A DNA stretch of 64,000 nucleotides from Dickeya zeae NCPPB 2538 (GTDB lineage: Bacteria; Pseudomonadota; Gammaproteobacteria; Enterobacterales; Enterobacteriaceae), in contig NZ_CM001977.1 of NCBI RefSeq assembly GCF_000406165.1, positions 1,065,141-1,129,140 of the forward strand, read 5' to 3'. The notes under the pieces were generated by a model. That model worked only from the letters and a program-made list of their open reading frames with translations, searched no databases and had not been told where the DNA came from. Shown in pieces: positions 52,963-62,502 of the stretch (position 1 is the first letter of the stretch; each line of letters begins with the position of its first letter). The translations under genes and the position numbers were made by a program.

Positions 52963-55900
52963 ATGAAGCGCTGTGCCGCCATTTCTGGTTTATTTCCTAT
53001 TTCGCTCCGCTCTTTTTCCGATATCTGCTCCTTTATTCGTGCTATGAGTGCACGATGCAGTCGCCGCTGTTTGCCGGGTATCTGGGTCGGCTTATTTGGC
53101 ATCCTCCTGCTGCAACCCGCATTAGCTGCGGGTAACGATTTGCCCAGTCGGGCTGAGATCCAAAACCGTCTTGATATGCTGAATAAGCAAAAAAGCCTGA
53201 CTTCGGTAGACAAACTGAGCCAACAGGATCTGACCCAGACACTGGACGTGCTGGACTCTATCGATCGCGTCCGGCAGGAAACCAACCAACTGAAGCAACA
53301 GGCGGCACAGGCACCAGCCAAACTTAAGCAGGTGAATGAGGATCTGGTGTCGCTGGGCGGCGCGGCACCGGTGCCCCAGCAATCGTTGGAGCCGCTAGCG
53401 TTAAAGCAACTGGAAGCGCGCCTGAATGAAACGCTGGACGATTTGCAGTCAGCACAGGAAAACCTTTCTACTTACAACAGCCAGTTGATCTCGCTGCAAA
53501 CCCAACCAGAGCGGGTGCAAAGCGCACTGTATGCCGCCTCTCAACGCAGTCAGCAGTTACGCACTCAACTCAGTGGACTGGATCCCTCACAGGAGCCGTT
53601 GCGGCCGAGTCAGCAAGTTTTGCTGCAAGCGGAGCAGGTGCTGGTCGGTCTGCAAATGGAGCAACAGCGCAAAAGTTTGGAAGTGAATACCACGTTGCAG
53701 GACTTGCTGCAAAAGCAGCGGGATTACACCGCCGCGCAGATAGGCCAACTGGAGCACATGGTGCAGACGTTGCAGGGCGTGATTAACAATAAGCGCCTGA
53801 CGCTGTCGGAAAAAACGGCCAAAGAGGCACAGAATTCCGATGAGCTGCAACGTATTCAGGAAAACCCGCTGGTGAAAGCGGAAATGGAAACGAATCGTCA
53901 ACTCAGTCAGCGTCTCATTAAAGCAACGGAAGCGGGAAATACGCTGGTTCAGGAGAGTATTCAGGTTAAAAACTGGCTGGATAGGGCTACGCAATCGGAA
54001 CGTAACCTGAAAGAGCAGATTACCGTGCTAAAAGGCAGCCTGTTGCTGTCGCGTATTCTTTATCAGCAACAGCAAAATCTGCCGTCGGCTGATGCAATGA
54101 GCGATATCAGCGCGCAGATAGCTGACCTGCGTCTGGAGCAGTTTGACATTAACCAGCAACGCGATGTGTTGTTTCGGGGAGATGAATATATCCAGCAACT
54201 GGTCGCGCACACTAACACCTCCGTAGATGGTGAAGTGACGGATGCGCTGGAACAGATTCTGGATATGCGCCGCGAGTTACTCGATCAGCTCAATAAACAA
54301 CTCGGTAATCAATTGATGCTGGCGATTAACCTGCAAATCAGCCGCCAACAGTTGATGAGCGTTAACAATTCACTGCAACGAACCCTGACCCAGCAAATTT
54401 TTTGGGTGAGCAGTAATAAGCCGATGGATTGGAGTTGGCTGAAAGATTTGCCGTCGGCGCTGAAACAACAGGTCAAAAACCTGCATTTCACCCTCAAAAA
54501 TGGGCAACTACGCCAGGGGCTCATGGATTCGCTGCTGCTGATTATCCCGGCAATGGTGATAGTGGGGTTGCTGTGGTGGCGGCGCAAAAGTATCGATGCC
54601 TATATGGGGAAACTGGCGGATGACGTGGGGCAACTCAAGCGTGACAGTCAGTTGCATACACCCAAAGCTATCTTGCTGTTGATCCTGCGAACCTTGCCGG
54701 GTGTGCTGGTGATTCTGTCGCTGGGGCTATGGCTGAAACGCAGCGATAACCAGATCAGCAGTTTTGCCTGGTTGCTGAGTGAGCATTTAGCATTGTTTTG
54801 GGGGGTCTTCGCCACGGCTTGCCTGAGCCTTAAACCGGGGGGCCTGAGCGAACGTCACTTTAATATCCCGGCGTCCCGCTGTGCGCATTACCGGCGTCAG
54901 ACGGTGCGACTCGGCGGTGCACTACTGCCGTTGATGTTCTGGTCTGTGGTGGGTGAGAAAGCGCCACTGTATCTGGTGGATGATGTTATTGGGCAGAGTG
55001 TGATGGTCTGCAACCTGTTGTTGCTGACCATTCTGGTGTTCCCGGTGTGTCGTGACTGCTGGCGCGAGAAAGAACGTCATACCGTGCAATTGATAGTCGT
55101 CACCATGATGGCTGCCATGCCGCTGTTCCTGATCGGGTTAATGCTGAATGGGTTTTTCTATACCACATTGCGACTGGCCAGCCGCTGGATTGACAGTCTG
55201 TACCTGTTGATCGTCTGGAATATTGTGTATTTCGCGACTATTCGTGGGTTAAGTGTGGCGGCTCGTCGTCTGGCTTATCGCCGCGCGGTGGCACGACGCC
55301 AGAACCTGGTCAAGGAAGGCGCGGAAGGTAGTGAACCGGTTCCAGAAGCGCCGCTGGCGTTGGAGCAAATCAGCCAGCAGTCTTTGCGCCTGACGACCAT
55401 GGTGCTGTTTCTGGCGTTCTCCGGTGCGTTTTACTGGATTTGGGCAGACCTGGTCACTGTTTTCTCTTATCTGGATAGTATCACGCTATGGCATTACAGC
55501 ACGGCGAATGCCAGTGGTACGGTCTTGCAACCGGTCACTTTGGGTAACTTGCTGGTGGCACTGGTGATTGGTGGTGTGGCGTATGTGATGACGCGTAACC
55601 TGCCTGGTTTACTCGAAGTGCTGGTGCTCTCGCGCATGCAGTTGCGGCAGGGCACCTCTTATGCCATCACGACGATACTGACCTATTTTATTACGGCGGT
55701 TGGGGCTATTACATCACTCAGTTCCCTCGGGGTCTCCTGGGACAAATTGCAATGGCTGGTGGCGGCATTATCGGTGGGGTTAGGGTTTGGCTTGCAGGAA
55801 ATTTTCGCCAACTTTGTCTCGGGGCTGATTATTCTGTTCGAACGGCCGGTGCGTATCGGCGATACCATCACGATCGGGGCGTTCTCCGGTTCAGTCAGTA

Positions 55901-56376
55901 AGATCCGCATTCGGGCCACCACGATCACCGATTTTGACCGTAAGGAGGTGATCATTCCGAACAAGGCGTTCGTGACCGAGCGTTTGATCAACTGGTCATT
56001 GTCCGACACCATTACGCGCGTGTTGATCCGTATTGGTGTTGCCTATGGGTCTGATCTGGATAAGGTGAAAGAAATACTGCTACAGGCCGCGCGCGACAAT
56101 CCACGCGTGATGGCGGATCCGGAACCACAGGTGTTTTTCCTGTCATTTGGCGCGAGTGCGCTCGATCATGAGCTGCGTTTATATGTGCGTGAACTGCGCG
56201 ATCGCAGCTATACCGTTGATGAATTGAACCGCACTATCGACAGACTGTGTCGCGAGAATAATATCAACATTGCCTTCAACCAGCTTGAGGTGTATCTGCA
56301 CAATACGCAGGGCAAAGAAGTACAGGAAATATCCCGCGTGCTGACGCCACCGCAGAATGAGGGTGAAACCCGGTAG
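52963..56376 (+). CDS. mscK: Mechanosensitive channel MscK
   Basis: Potassium-dependent mechanosensitive channel of the MscS superfamily. The 1137 residues comprise a signal peptide, a long coiled-coil periplasmic domain (about 60-520, Gln-rich), about 11 helices and the C-terminal MscS core with LSVGLGFGLQEIFANFVSG and a cytoplasmic vestibule domain. E. coli MscK has 1120. Neither start has a good ribosome-binding site. The ATG at 53044 would give a neat signal peptide (MSARCSRRCLPGIWVGLF...) and is a good alternative. Confidence 0.92.
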   Translation: MKRCAAISGLFPISLRSFSDICSFIRAMSARCSRRCLPGIWVGLFGILLLQPALAAGNDLPSRAEIQNRLDMLNKQKSLTSVDKLSQQDLTQTLDVLDSIDRVRQETNQLKQQAAQAPAKLKQVNEDLVSLGGAAPVPQQSLEPLALKQLEARLNETLDDLQSAQENLSTYNSQLISLQTQPERVQSALYAASQRSQQLRTQLSGLDPSQEPLRPSQQVLLQAEQVLVGLQMEQQRKSLEVNTTLQDLLQKQRDYTAAQIGQLEHMVQTLQGVINNKRLTLSEKTAKEAQNSDELQRIQENPLVKAEMETNRQLSQRLIKATEAGNTLVQESIQVKNWLDRATQSERNLKEQITVLKGSLLLSRILYQQQQNLPSADAMSDISAQIADLRLEQFDINQQRDVLFRGDEYIQQLVAHTNTSVDGEVTDALEQILDMRRELLDQLNKQLGNQLMLAINLQISRQQLMSVNNSLQRTLTQQIFWVSSNKPMDWSWLKDLPSALKQQVKNLHFTLKNGQLRQGLMDSLLLIIPAMVIVGLLWWRRKSIDAYMGKLADDVGQLKRDSQLHTPKAILLLILRTLPGVLVILSLGLWLKRSDNQISSFAWLLSEHLALFWGVFATACLSLKPGGLSERHFNIPASRCAHYRRQTVRLGGALLPLMFWSVVGEKAPLYLVDDVIGQSVMVCNLLLLTILVFPVCRDCWREKERHTVQLIVVTMMAAMPLFLIGLMLNGFFYTTLRLASRWIDSLYLLIVWNIVYFATIRGLSVAARRLAYRRAVARRQNLVKEGAEGSEPVPEAPLALEQISQQSLRLTTMVLFLAFSGAFYWIWADLVTVFSYLDSITLWHYSTANASGTVLQPVTLGNLLVALVIGGVAYVMTRNLPGLLEVLVLSRMQLRQGTSYAITTILTYFITAVGAITSLSSLGVSWDKLQWLVAALSVGLGFGLQEIFANFVSGLIILFERPVRIGDTITIGAFSGSVSKIRIRATTITDFDRKEVIIPNKAFVTERLINWSLSDTITRVLIRIGVAYGSDLDKVKEILLQAARDNPRVMADPEPQVFFLSFGASALDHELRLYVRELRDRSYTVDELNRTIDRLCRENNINIAFNQLEVYLHNTQGKEVQEISRVLTPPQNEGETR

Positions 56377-56439
56377 CCGCCGGTTGTGGCGACTTAAAAG
56401 GGGAATGGAACCGGGGCAGGTGGTCGACCTGCTCCGGTG

Positions 56440-56601
56440 TCAGGCCGGTGTTTGCGCGGGAGCGTTGGCTTTTAGCTGATAATCCCGGCGGACGATTTCC
56501 AGCGCGGCCAGTACCACCTCTGGCTCAATGTGATTGTCTTCCAGCAGCATGATGAGATCGACCGCCAGTTTAACGTCTGGCGTTTCGTTTTCCAGCGACA
56601 T
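56440..56601 (-). CDS. rsmS: RsmS/YbaM family small protein
   Basis: A 53-residue protein, MSLENETPDVKLAVDLIMLL at the start, matching the DUF2496 family. E. coli YbaM has the same MSLEN...DVKLAVDLI beginning and the same neighbours, mscK and priC. In Pectobacterium the family member RsmS affects exoenzyme production through the Rsm pathway; whether it does so here is not shown. AGTGAGGTAG lies before the ATG. Confidence 0.88.
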   Translation of the reverse strand: MSLENETPDVKLAVDLIMLLEDNHIEPEVVLAALEIVRRDYQLKANAPAQTPA

Positions 56602-56669
56602 GATTTTTCTACCTCACTCCGATCCTGTTTTGTTTTTTCTAAAACATAGCAGAAAATAGTGAACTACGG

Positions 56670-57203
56670 TCAATATCCCTGTTCCTGACGTTCAATCTGC
56701 CGTTCCAGTTTTGAGAGCGCCTGGCGGCAACGAGTCAGGCGGCCTTCCAGCGCTGCCAGTTCGCGTTGCAGGCGCTGTTGTTCGCTGAGCGTACTTTGGG
56801 TTGCCAGCAGGCTCTCCCTGTCCTGAATCATCGCCAGTAGTCGACGCTCATAACCCTGATATTCAGCCAGCTTTTGATAACGGTCCTGCGGTGCTGGCGT
56901 TGTGGGTTCATGTTCCCGTAATGGCTGCGTCGCCAGCTCTCGCTGGAGCGCTGTCATTTGTGTCAGCAATTTCTCGGCCATGAATGCGACCCTGTCCTGA
57001 CGCTGTTCCTGCACATACTGTTGCAGATGCTGGTAATTAAGGCGGATTTCGTCGAGATAATCACCGAGCCTGGTACCGTAACAGCTGAAAAGCTGACGGT
57101 CAAAACGTGACCGGGGAGCTTGTCGCGCGGCAATCGGTTCGACGGCTTGCGCCAGCGTATCAATCTGGCGTGTCAGCACGGCCAGCAATGCCTGTGTATC
57201 CAT
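56670..57203 (-). CDS. priC: Primosomal replication protein N'' (PriC)
   Basis: Helps reload DnaB at stalled forks through the PriC restart route. The 177 residues match E. coli in length and in the arginine-rich region RSRFDRQLFSCYGTRLGDYLDEI. The sequence is mostly helical with a coiled-coil-like C-terminal half. It shares direction with rsmS and miaE. Confidence 0.92.
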   Translation of the reverse strand: MDTQALLAVLTRQIDTLAQAVEPIAARQAPRSRFDRQLFSCYGTRLGDYLDEIRLNYQHLQQYVQEQRQDRVAFMAEKLLTQMTALQRELATQPLREHEPTTPAPQDRYQKLAEYQGYERRLLAMIQDRESLLATQSTLSEQQRLQRELAALEGRLTRCRQALSKLERQIERQEQGY

Positions 57204-57266
57204 GTCGTCTCCTCCGTCGCTTTACCGCTGTATCCGTACGTTGCGGCAGGGGAATAACGGGCCGGT

Positions 57267-58037
57267 TCAGTGTGTGCTGAAAGCCGGTTTGCCGCTGTGG
57301 AATTTGAAATCGTTGTCCGGGCTGGTAATCAACCGTGCTTCTGTCTGCGCGAAAAACGCGATACGCGCGCTAATATCCTGTCCGGCAATCTGTTGTGCCA
57401 AAGCAAGGTAATCCTGATAGTGCCGTGCTTCGGAGCGCAGTAGTGAAATATAGAACTTGCGCAGGCTCTCTTCCAAATGCGGAGCTAGTCTGGCGAAGCG
57501 TTCGCAGGAGCGGGCTTCGATAAAGGCACCGATAATTAACTTGTCCACCAGCGCATCCGGCTCATGTGTTTTCATGTGTTGCGTCATGCCACGCGCGTAA
57601 CGGCTGGCGGGTATGTTCTGGTAAGAAATACCGTGTTGCTCCATGACTTCCAGCACCTGATAAAAATGGTGTAATTCTTCACGGATCAACAGCACCATTT
57701 TATCGATCATGTCCTGACTGTAATGGCAGTTGGCGCGTGCGGTAATCTGCCGCGAAATCAGCGCATTGGCTTTCAGCGTCTGCATGTCGCCCACTCCCCG
57801 AAAGGCAAACTTCTCATACGGGGCAATCCACTCCTGCAATTGATGCCTGATATCCTGCTCGACAGCATAACGTCGGAGCAGAAACAGCGCGCTTTGGGCG
57901 GCTTTCAACTCACACAGTACGTGGTCGCGCAACAGCGTGGGCAGGTTTTCCGGTTTGCGGGCTTCGTCAATCCACTCATCGGGTGTAGTGGCCTGAAGAA
58001 AGGCGTGAATCGGGTCGAGGATGGAATGTTCAAACAT
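57267..58037 (-). CDS. miaE: tRNA-(ms2io6A)-hydroxylase MiaE
   Basis: Diiron enzyme that hydroxylates the isopentenyl side chain of ms2i6A37 in tRNA. The 256 residues have ferritin-like metal motifs: Glu in REELHH, Glu in EARSCERF and Glu/His in RSEARHYQDY. Salmonella MiaE has about 270. E. coli K-12 lacks the gene, and priC is followed by ybaN there. It is divergent from ybaN. Confidence 0.92.
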   Translation of the reverse strand: MFEHSILDPIHAFLQATTPDEWIDEARKPENLPTLLRDHVLCELKAAQSALFLLRRYAVEQDIRHQLQEWIAPYEKFAFRGVGDMQTLKANALISRQITARANCHYSQDMIDKMVLLIREELHHFYQVLEVMEQHGISYQNIPASRYARGMTQHMKTHEPDALVDKLIIGAFIEARSCERFARLAPHLEESLRKFYISLLRSEARHYQDYLALAQQIAGQDISARIAFFAQTEARLITSPDNDFKFHSGKPAFSTH

Positions 58038-58155
58038 GTACGACGATGGGTTGAGTTAACGTGGCGGTATGATACAACGTTTCCTGTGGATTGCGATCGG
58101 GTCAAGCGGGCCGGGCTGCCGGGGCCGATAAAGGCGGGGAAGACAAGGAGGCGAT

Positions 58156-58524
58156 ATGTATCGGATAGTGTTGATAACCGTAGGGTGGCTGGCGGTGGTG
58201 CTGGCAGCGCTGGGCGTGGTGTTGCCGTTGCTGCCGACTACGCCGTTTTTACTGCTGGCGGCCTGGTGCTTTGCCCGCTCCTCACCACGGTTTCACGACT
58301 GGTTGTTGTATCGTTCCTGGTTTGGTAGTTACCTGCGTCACTGGCAACAGCACCGTGCCCTGCCTCCGGGCGTCAAAGTCAAAGCAGTTATCGTGGTTAT
58401 CGCGACCTTCTCCTTGTCATTGTGGCTGGTGGAAGTCAGTTGGGTCAGGGGGATGCTGCTGGTTATTCTGGCGGTGTTGCTGACGTTTATGCTGCGTTTA
58501 CCGGTTATTGATCCGAAGCAATAG
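58156..58524 (+). CDS. ybaN: DUF454 inner-membrane protein YbaN
   Basis: 122-residue membrane protein with three or so helices and the family core LGVVLPLLPTTPFLLLAAWCF, followed by RFHDWLLYRSWFG. It lies upstream of apt as in E. coli. Function is unknown. AAGGAGGC gives a strong ribosome-binding site. Confidence 0.92.
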   Translation: MYRIVLITVGWLAVVLAALGVVLPLLPTTPFLLLAAWCFARSSPRFHDWLLYRSWFGSYLRHWQQHRALPPGVKVKAVIVVIATFSLSLWLVEVSWVRGMLLVILAVLLTFMLRLPVIDPKQ

Positions 58525-58704
58525 CCTGCGATAAAAATGTGCAGATCCGAGCGGGCCGGTTGCATTTGCCCGTCAGTTTGACTAGATTTGAGCGTTTTCG
58601 TGCGCGAGCCGCCATCGTATTTTTTATCGTCAGCGCCTGTAGGCAGCATGGCGAAGCACCGTGGCGGTGTTCAGTGAATATCAGGTTTTATCAGGCACAA
58701 CATT

Positions 58705-59253
58705 ATGACCGCAACTCAGCAGCCAGAATTAATTAAGAACAGTATCAAGAGTATTCCGGATTATCCCAAGCCGGGCATACTGTTTCGTGATGTGACCAGC
58801 TTGCTGGAAAATCCGCAGGCGTATTCGGCGAGCATCGACATGCTGGTTAAACGTTATCAGAACACCGGTATTACCAAGGTTGTCGGTACCGAAGCGCGTG
58901 GTTTCCTTTTTGGTGCCCCGGTAGCGCTGGCGTTGGGCGTTGGGTTTGTTCCGGTGCGTAAGCCGGGTAAACTGCCGCGAGCGACGCTGAGCGAAAGTTA
59001 CGAGCTGGAATACGGCAGCGATACGCTGGAAATTCACACCGACTCTATTACCGCTGGTGACAAGGTGCTGGTGGTTGACGACCTGTTGGCGACGGGCGGC
59101 ACTATTGAAGCGACCGTCAAACTGATTCGCCGTCTTGGTGGTCAGGTTTCCGACGCGGCATTTATCATCAATCTCTTCGACCTGGGTGGACAGCAGCGCC
59201 TTGAAAACATGGGCATCACTTGCTACAGCCTGGTCGATTTCCCCGGCCATTGA
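58705..59253 (+). CDS. apt: Adenine phosphoribosyltransferase
   Basis: Salvages adenine to AMP with PRPP. The 182 residues have the PRPP motif VLVVDDLLATGGT at 121-133 and the flexible loop ATLSESYELEYG before it. It is followed by dnaX, as in E. coli. Confidence 0.96.
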   Translation: MTATQQPELIKNSIKSIPDYPKPGILFRDVTSLLENPQAYSASIDMLVKRYQNTGITKVVGTEARGFLFGAPVALALGVGFVPVRKPGKLPRATLSESYELEYGSDTLEIHTDSITAGDKVLVVDDLLATGGTIEATVKLIRRLGGQVSDAAFIINLFDLGGQQRLENMGITCYSLVDFPGH

Positions 59254-59259
59254 TGACAG

Positions 59260-59285
59260 CAGTCTCGCCGATGGCGGCGAGACTG
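59260..59285 (+). repeat. 10-bp hairpin between apt and dnaX
   Basis: CAGTCTCGCC-GATGGC-GGCGAGACTG. It starts 6 bases after the apt stop and has no T-run, so it probably marks a partial terminator or an mRNA end. Confidence 0.6.
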
Positions 59286-59327
59286 TGTTAGCATCACCTC
59301 CTCAATAACTCAACTTCTGCGGTATTG

Positions 59328-61355
59328 ATGAGCTATCAGGTTCTTGCCCGTAAGTGGCGTCCCCAAACCTTTGCCGACGTGGTAGGCCAGGAACATGTCC
59401 TGACCGCGTTGGCTAATGGTCTTTCGTTAGGCCGTATCCATCATGCTTACCTGTTTTCCGGTACCCGGGGCGTAGGCAAGACGACGATCGCCCGTTTGCT
59501 GGCGAAAGGGCTGAATTGCGAAACCGGGGTGACGGCGACACCTTGCGGTCAGTGCGATACGTGCCGGGAAATAGAGCAAGGCCGATTTGTCGATCTGATT
59601 GAAATCGATGCGGCATCCCGTACTAAAGTTGAAGACACGCGAGACTTACTGGATAACGTGCAATACGCGCCAGCTCGCGGTCGTTTCAAAGTTTACCTGA
59701 TTGACGAAGTGCATATGCTCTCCCGCCACAGTTTCAACGCGTTGTTGAAAACACTGGAAGAGCCGCCTTCGCATGTGAAATTCCTGCTGGCGACCACGGA
59801 CCCACAAAAACTGCCGGTAACGATTTTGTCCCGCTGTTTGCAGTTTCACCTCAAAGCATTGGATGCCGAGCAAATCCGCCAACATCTGCAACAGGTTCTG
59901 GAGCAGGAACAACTGGCGGCGGAGCCACGTGCATTACAATTGCTGGCCCGTGCGGCCGATGGCAGTTTGCGTGACGCATTGAGCCTGACCGATCAGGCGA
60001 TCGCCATGGGGCAAGGGCAGGTGACGGCCGCTGCTGTCAGCGACATGCTGGGTACTCTGGATGATGAGCAACCGCTGGGGCTGATTGAAGCGCTGGTAAA
60101 AGGTGATGGGGCCGGGGTGATGGCGCTGATGGAGCAAGCGGCAGCACGCGGCATTGATTGGGAAGCCTTGCTGGTCGAAACCCTGACGCTGCTGCACCGG
60201 ATTGCTATGCTGCAGTTGCTGCCATCGGCTCTGGGCGATGAATACCACCAGGTCGCCCCTCGCTTGCGCGAGCTGGCGCGGGTTGTCCCGCCTTCGGATG
60301 TGCAACTCTACTATCAGACATTGTTGGTCGGCCGCAAAGAGCTGCCGTTTGCACCTGATCGTCGTATGGGTGTGGAAATGGCGCTGTTGCGGGCATTGGC
60401 GTTTCACCCCAGTCAGGTGATTGCTGAACCGGTTCCTGTTAGCGCTTCGCCGCTCGCACCTGCGGCTGGAGTGCCTTTAGCGACTGAGCCTGTCCGTACG
60501 CCTGCATCAGCACCGGTGGTCGGTGCTGTACCGGCTGCACCCAGCGCCGAGCCGGTGGTAAGCCATGCGCAGCCGGGGGGGAGCGAATCCTCTTCGCCTT
60601 CAGCCTTGCCGCCAACGCAGGAAAGTAATTTGCCGGATGCGACCGCACAACTGTTACAGGCGCGTAGCCAGTTACTGAACCGGCAGGGAAATCCCCCCGC
60701 AAAAAAGGCTGAACCGGCGGCGTCAGGAAAAACGCGGCCGGTAAACTCGGCACTGGAGCGTCTGGCGTCAGTGACCGAGCGTGGCCAGCAGCAAATGGCT
60801 GCCAAAGCGGTGGCGCAGGACGAGCAGAAAAAGCAAGAAGCGTATCGCTGGCGGGCGCAAAAGAAAGCTGCGGCGACGGAAACCGAGCCAGTGACGACGC
60901 CTAAAGCGCTGCGTTCGGCATTGGAATACGAAAAAACGCCGGAGCTGGCCGCAAAGTTGGCGGTAGAAGCGATGGCGCGGGATGCCTGGGCGGCGGAAAT
61001 CGATCGTCTGACGCTGCCGAAACTGGTACAACAGCTGGCGCTTAATGCATTTAAAGCGATGCCGGAAGACGGGGTGATTCATCTGCACCTGCGTTCTTCA
61101 CAGCGTCATCTGAATTCAGCGGCGGCGCAGAAAGCGCTGTCGGAGGCACTGGCGGCGCATTATGGACGCGATATCAGCCTGACGGTTACCGAAGACGATA
61201 CGCCGACGGTGCTGACACCACTGGAGTGGCGACAGGCCATTTATGAAGAGAAGCTGGCGCAGGCGCGTCAGTCCATCCTGTCTGATACTAATATTCAAAC
61301 GCTACGGCGTTTCTTTGATGCGGAACTGGACGAAGAAAGTATCCGCCCCGTTTAA
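59328..61355 (+). CDS. dnaX: DNA polymerase III subunits tau and gamma
   Basis: Clamp-loader ATPase. Tau is the full 675 residues; gamma is made by frameshifting. The ATG at 59328 is chosen over the TTG just before it because MSYQVLARKWRPQTF matches E. coli. Walker A is at 45-52 (GTRGVGKT), and zinc ligands are Cys64, Cys73, Cys76 and Cys79. The linker from about 365 to 450 is Pro/Ala-rich. The C-terminal domain (ending RRFFDAELDEESIRPV) binds polymerase and DnaB. Confidence 0.97.
   Translation: MSYQVLARKWRPQTFADVVGQEHVLTALANGLSLGRIHHAYLFSGTRGVGKTTIARLLAKGLNCETGVTATPCGQCDTCREIEQGRFVDLIEIDAASRTKVEDTRDLLDNVQYAPARGRFKVYLIDEVHMLSRHSFNALLKTLEEPPSHVKFLLATTDPQKLPVTILSRCLQFHLKALDAEQIRQHLQQVLEQEQLAAEPRALQLLARAADGSLRDALSLTDQAIAMGQGQVTAAAVSDMLGTLDDEQPLGLIEALVKGDGAGVMALMEQAAARGIDWEALLVETLTLLHRIAMLQLLPSALGDEYHQVAPRLRELARVVPPSDVQLYYQTLLVGRKELPFAPDRRMGVEMALLRALAFHPSQVIAEPVPVSASPLAPAAGVPLATEPVRTPASAPVVGAVPAAPSAEPVVSHAQPGGSESSSPSALPPTQESNLPDATAQLLQARSQLLNRQGNPPAKKAEPAASGKTRPVNSALERLASVTERGQQQMAAKAVAQDEQKKQEAYRWRAQKKAAATETEPVTTPKALRSALEYEKTPELAAKLAVEAMARDAWAAEIDRLTLPKLVQQLALNAFKAMPEDGVIHLHLRSSQRHLNSAAAQKALSEALAAHYGRDISLTVTEDDTPTVLTPLEWRQAIYEEKLAQARQSILSDTNIQTLRRFFDAELDEESIRPV
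60684..60746 (+). other. Programmed -1 frameshift site of dnaX
   Basis: The slippery heptamer A-AAA-AAG lies at 60701-60707 in the right phase. AGGGA upstream (60685-60689) can act as the internal ribosome-pairing stimulator. Downstream, ACCGGC-GGCGT and ACGC-GGCCGGT can form the stem. After a -1 slip the next codons are GGC and TGA (60710-60712), so gamma would be 461 residues ending in glycine. Confidence 0.9.
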
Positions 61356-61398
61356 CCCCGCTGCCCATCGGCAGCCCGAAAGTGGTAGAGAGAGCGAT

Positions 61399-61728
61399 AT
61401 GTTTGGTAAAGGCGGTTTAGGCAATCTGATGAAGCAAGCTCAGCAGATGCAGGAAAAAATGCAGAAAGCGCAGGAAGAGATTGCCAATCTGGAAGTGACC
61501 GGGGAATCGGGCGCAGGGATGGTAAAAGTGACGATTAATGGCGCTCACAATTGCCGTCGTGTTGAAATCGATCCGAGCTTGATGGAAGACGACAAAGAAA
61601 TGCTGGAAGACCTGATTGCGGCAGCATTCAATGATGCGGCGCGCCGTATCGCTGAAGTTCAGCAGGAAAAAATGGCTTCGGTTTCCAGCGGTATTCCGTT
61701 GCCACCCGGCTTCAAGATGCCGTTCTGA
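61399..61728 (+). CDS. ybaB: YbaB/EbfC nucleoid-associated protein
   Basis: Small DNA-binding protein of 109 residues, starting MFGKGGLGNLMKQAQQMQEKM, with the family's basic N-terminus and beta-alpha core. The open frame extends upstream through dnaX, but the start is fixed by homology. Its stop overlaps the recR ATG by one base (TGATG). Confidence 0.95.
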   Translation: MFGKGGLGNLMKQAQQMQEKMQKAQEEIANLEVTGESGAGMVKVTINGAHNCRRVEIDPSLMEDDKEMLEDLIAAAFNDAARRIAEVQQEKMASVSSGIPLPPGFKMPF

Positions 61729-62333
61729 TGCAAACCAGCCCGCTTCTTGAAGCATTGATGGAGGCGCTGCGCTGCTTACCCGGCGTGGGGCCAAAATCAG
61801 CACAACGCATGGCGTTCCACCTGTTGCAGCGTGATCGCAGCGGGGGGATGCGTCTGGCGCAGGCGTTGACCCGTGCCATGTCGGAGATAGGCCATTGTGC
61901 CGATTGTCGGACTTTTACCGAGCAGGACGTGTGCAGTATTTGTGCGAACCCGCGCCGTCAGCAGAACGGTCAGATTTGTGTGGTGGAAAGTCCGGCGGAT
62001 ATCCACGCCATTGAACAGACCGGGCAGTTCGCGGGTCGTTATTTTGTGTTGATGGGGCACCTGTCGCCGCTTGATGGCATTGGCCCTGGTGATATCGGGC
62101 TGGATCGGCTGGAAGAGCGTCTGGCGGCGGAAACCATCAATGAAGTGATTCTGGCGACCAACCCGACGGTGGAAGGCGATGCAACGGCGAATTACATCGC
62201 CGAGCTGTGCGCCGAACACGGGGTCATGGCCAGCCGTATCGCCCATGGCGTTCCCGTCGGCGGTGAGCTGGAAATGGTGGACGGCACCACGCTGTCTCAC
62301 TCACTGGCCGGGCGTCATCCTATCCGGTTCTGA
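61728..62333 (+). CDS. recR: Recombination protein RecR
   Basis: Works with RecF and RecO to load RecA at gaps. The 201 residues have the helix-hairpin-helix at the N-terminus (LPGVGPKSAQRMAFHLL), a zinc finger with Cys57, Cys60, Cys69 and Cys72, and the Toprim domain from about 80. It is translationally coupled to ybaB, completing dnaX-ybaB-recR. Confidence 0.97.
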   Translation: MQTSPLLEALMEALRCLPGVGPKSAQRMAFHLLQRDRSGGMRLAQALTRAMSEIGHCADCRTFTEQDVCSICANPRRQQNGQICVVESPADIHAIEQTGQFAGRYFVLMGHLSPLDGIGPGDIGLDRLEERLAAETINEVILATNPTVEGDATANYIAELCAEHGVMASRIAHGVPVGGELEMVDGTTLSHSLAGRHPIRF

Positions 62334-62356
62334 TTTTTACCACCGTCAATCTCTAT

Positions 62357-62382
62357 GGCCGTCACCCGACGGCCTGTTTGCC
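62357..62382 (+). terminator. Weak terminator after recR
   Basis: GGCCGTC-ACCC-GACGGCC followed by TGTTTGCC, a good stem with a poor T-run. Confidence 0.5.
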
Positions 62383-62418
62383 TCAGCCGTCTTCTGTATC
62401 GCCAATTGCACATCCCCC

Positions 62419-62447
62419 CTTGAAACTCTGACGGTTAATCCCCATCT
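62419..62447 (+). promoter_or_regulatory. Sigma-32-type promoter of htpG
   Basis: CTTGAAA (62419-62425), 14 bases, CCCCATCT (62440-62447). It matches the heat-shock consensus at every conserved position and lies about 55 bases before the htpG start. Confidence 0.9.
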
Positions 62448-62502
62448 GTTGCTCATCCTCCGTTGAATCAGCCTGAATAAATACGTATTGAGGGAAGTAA
62501 TA

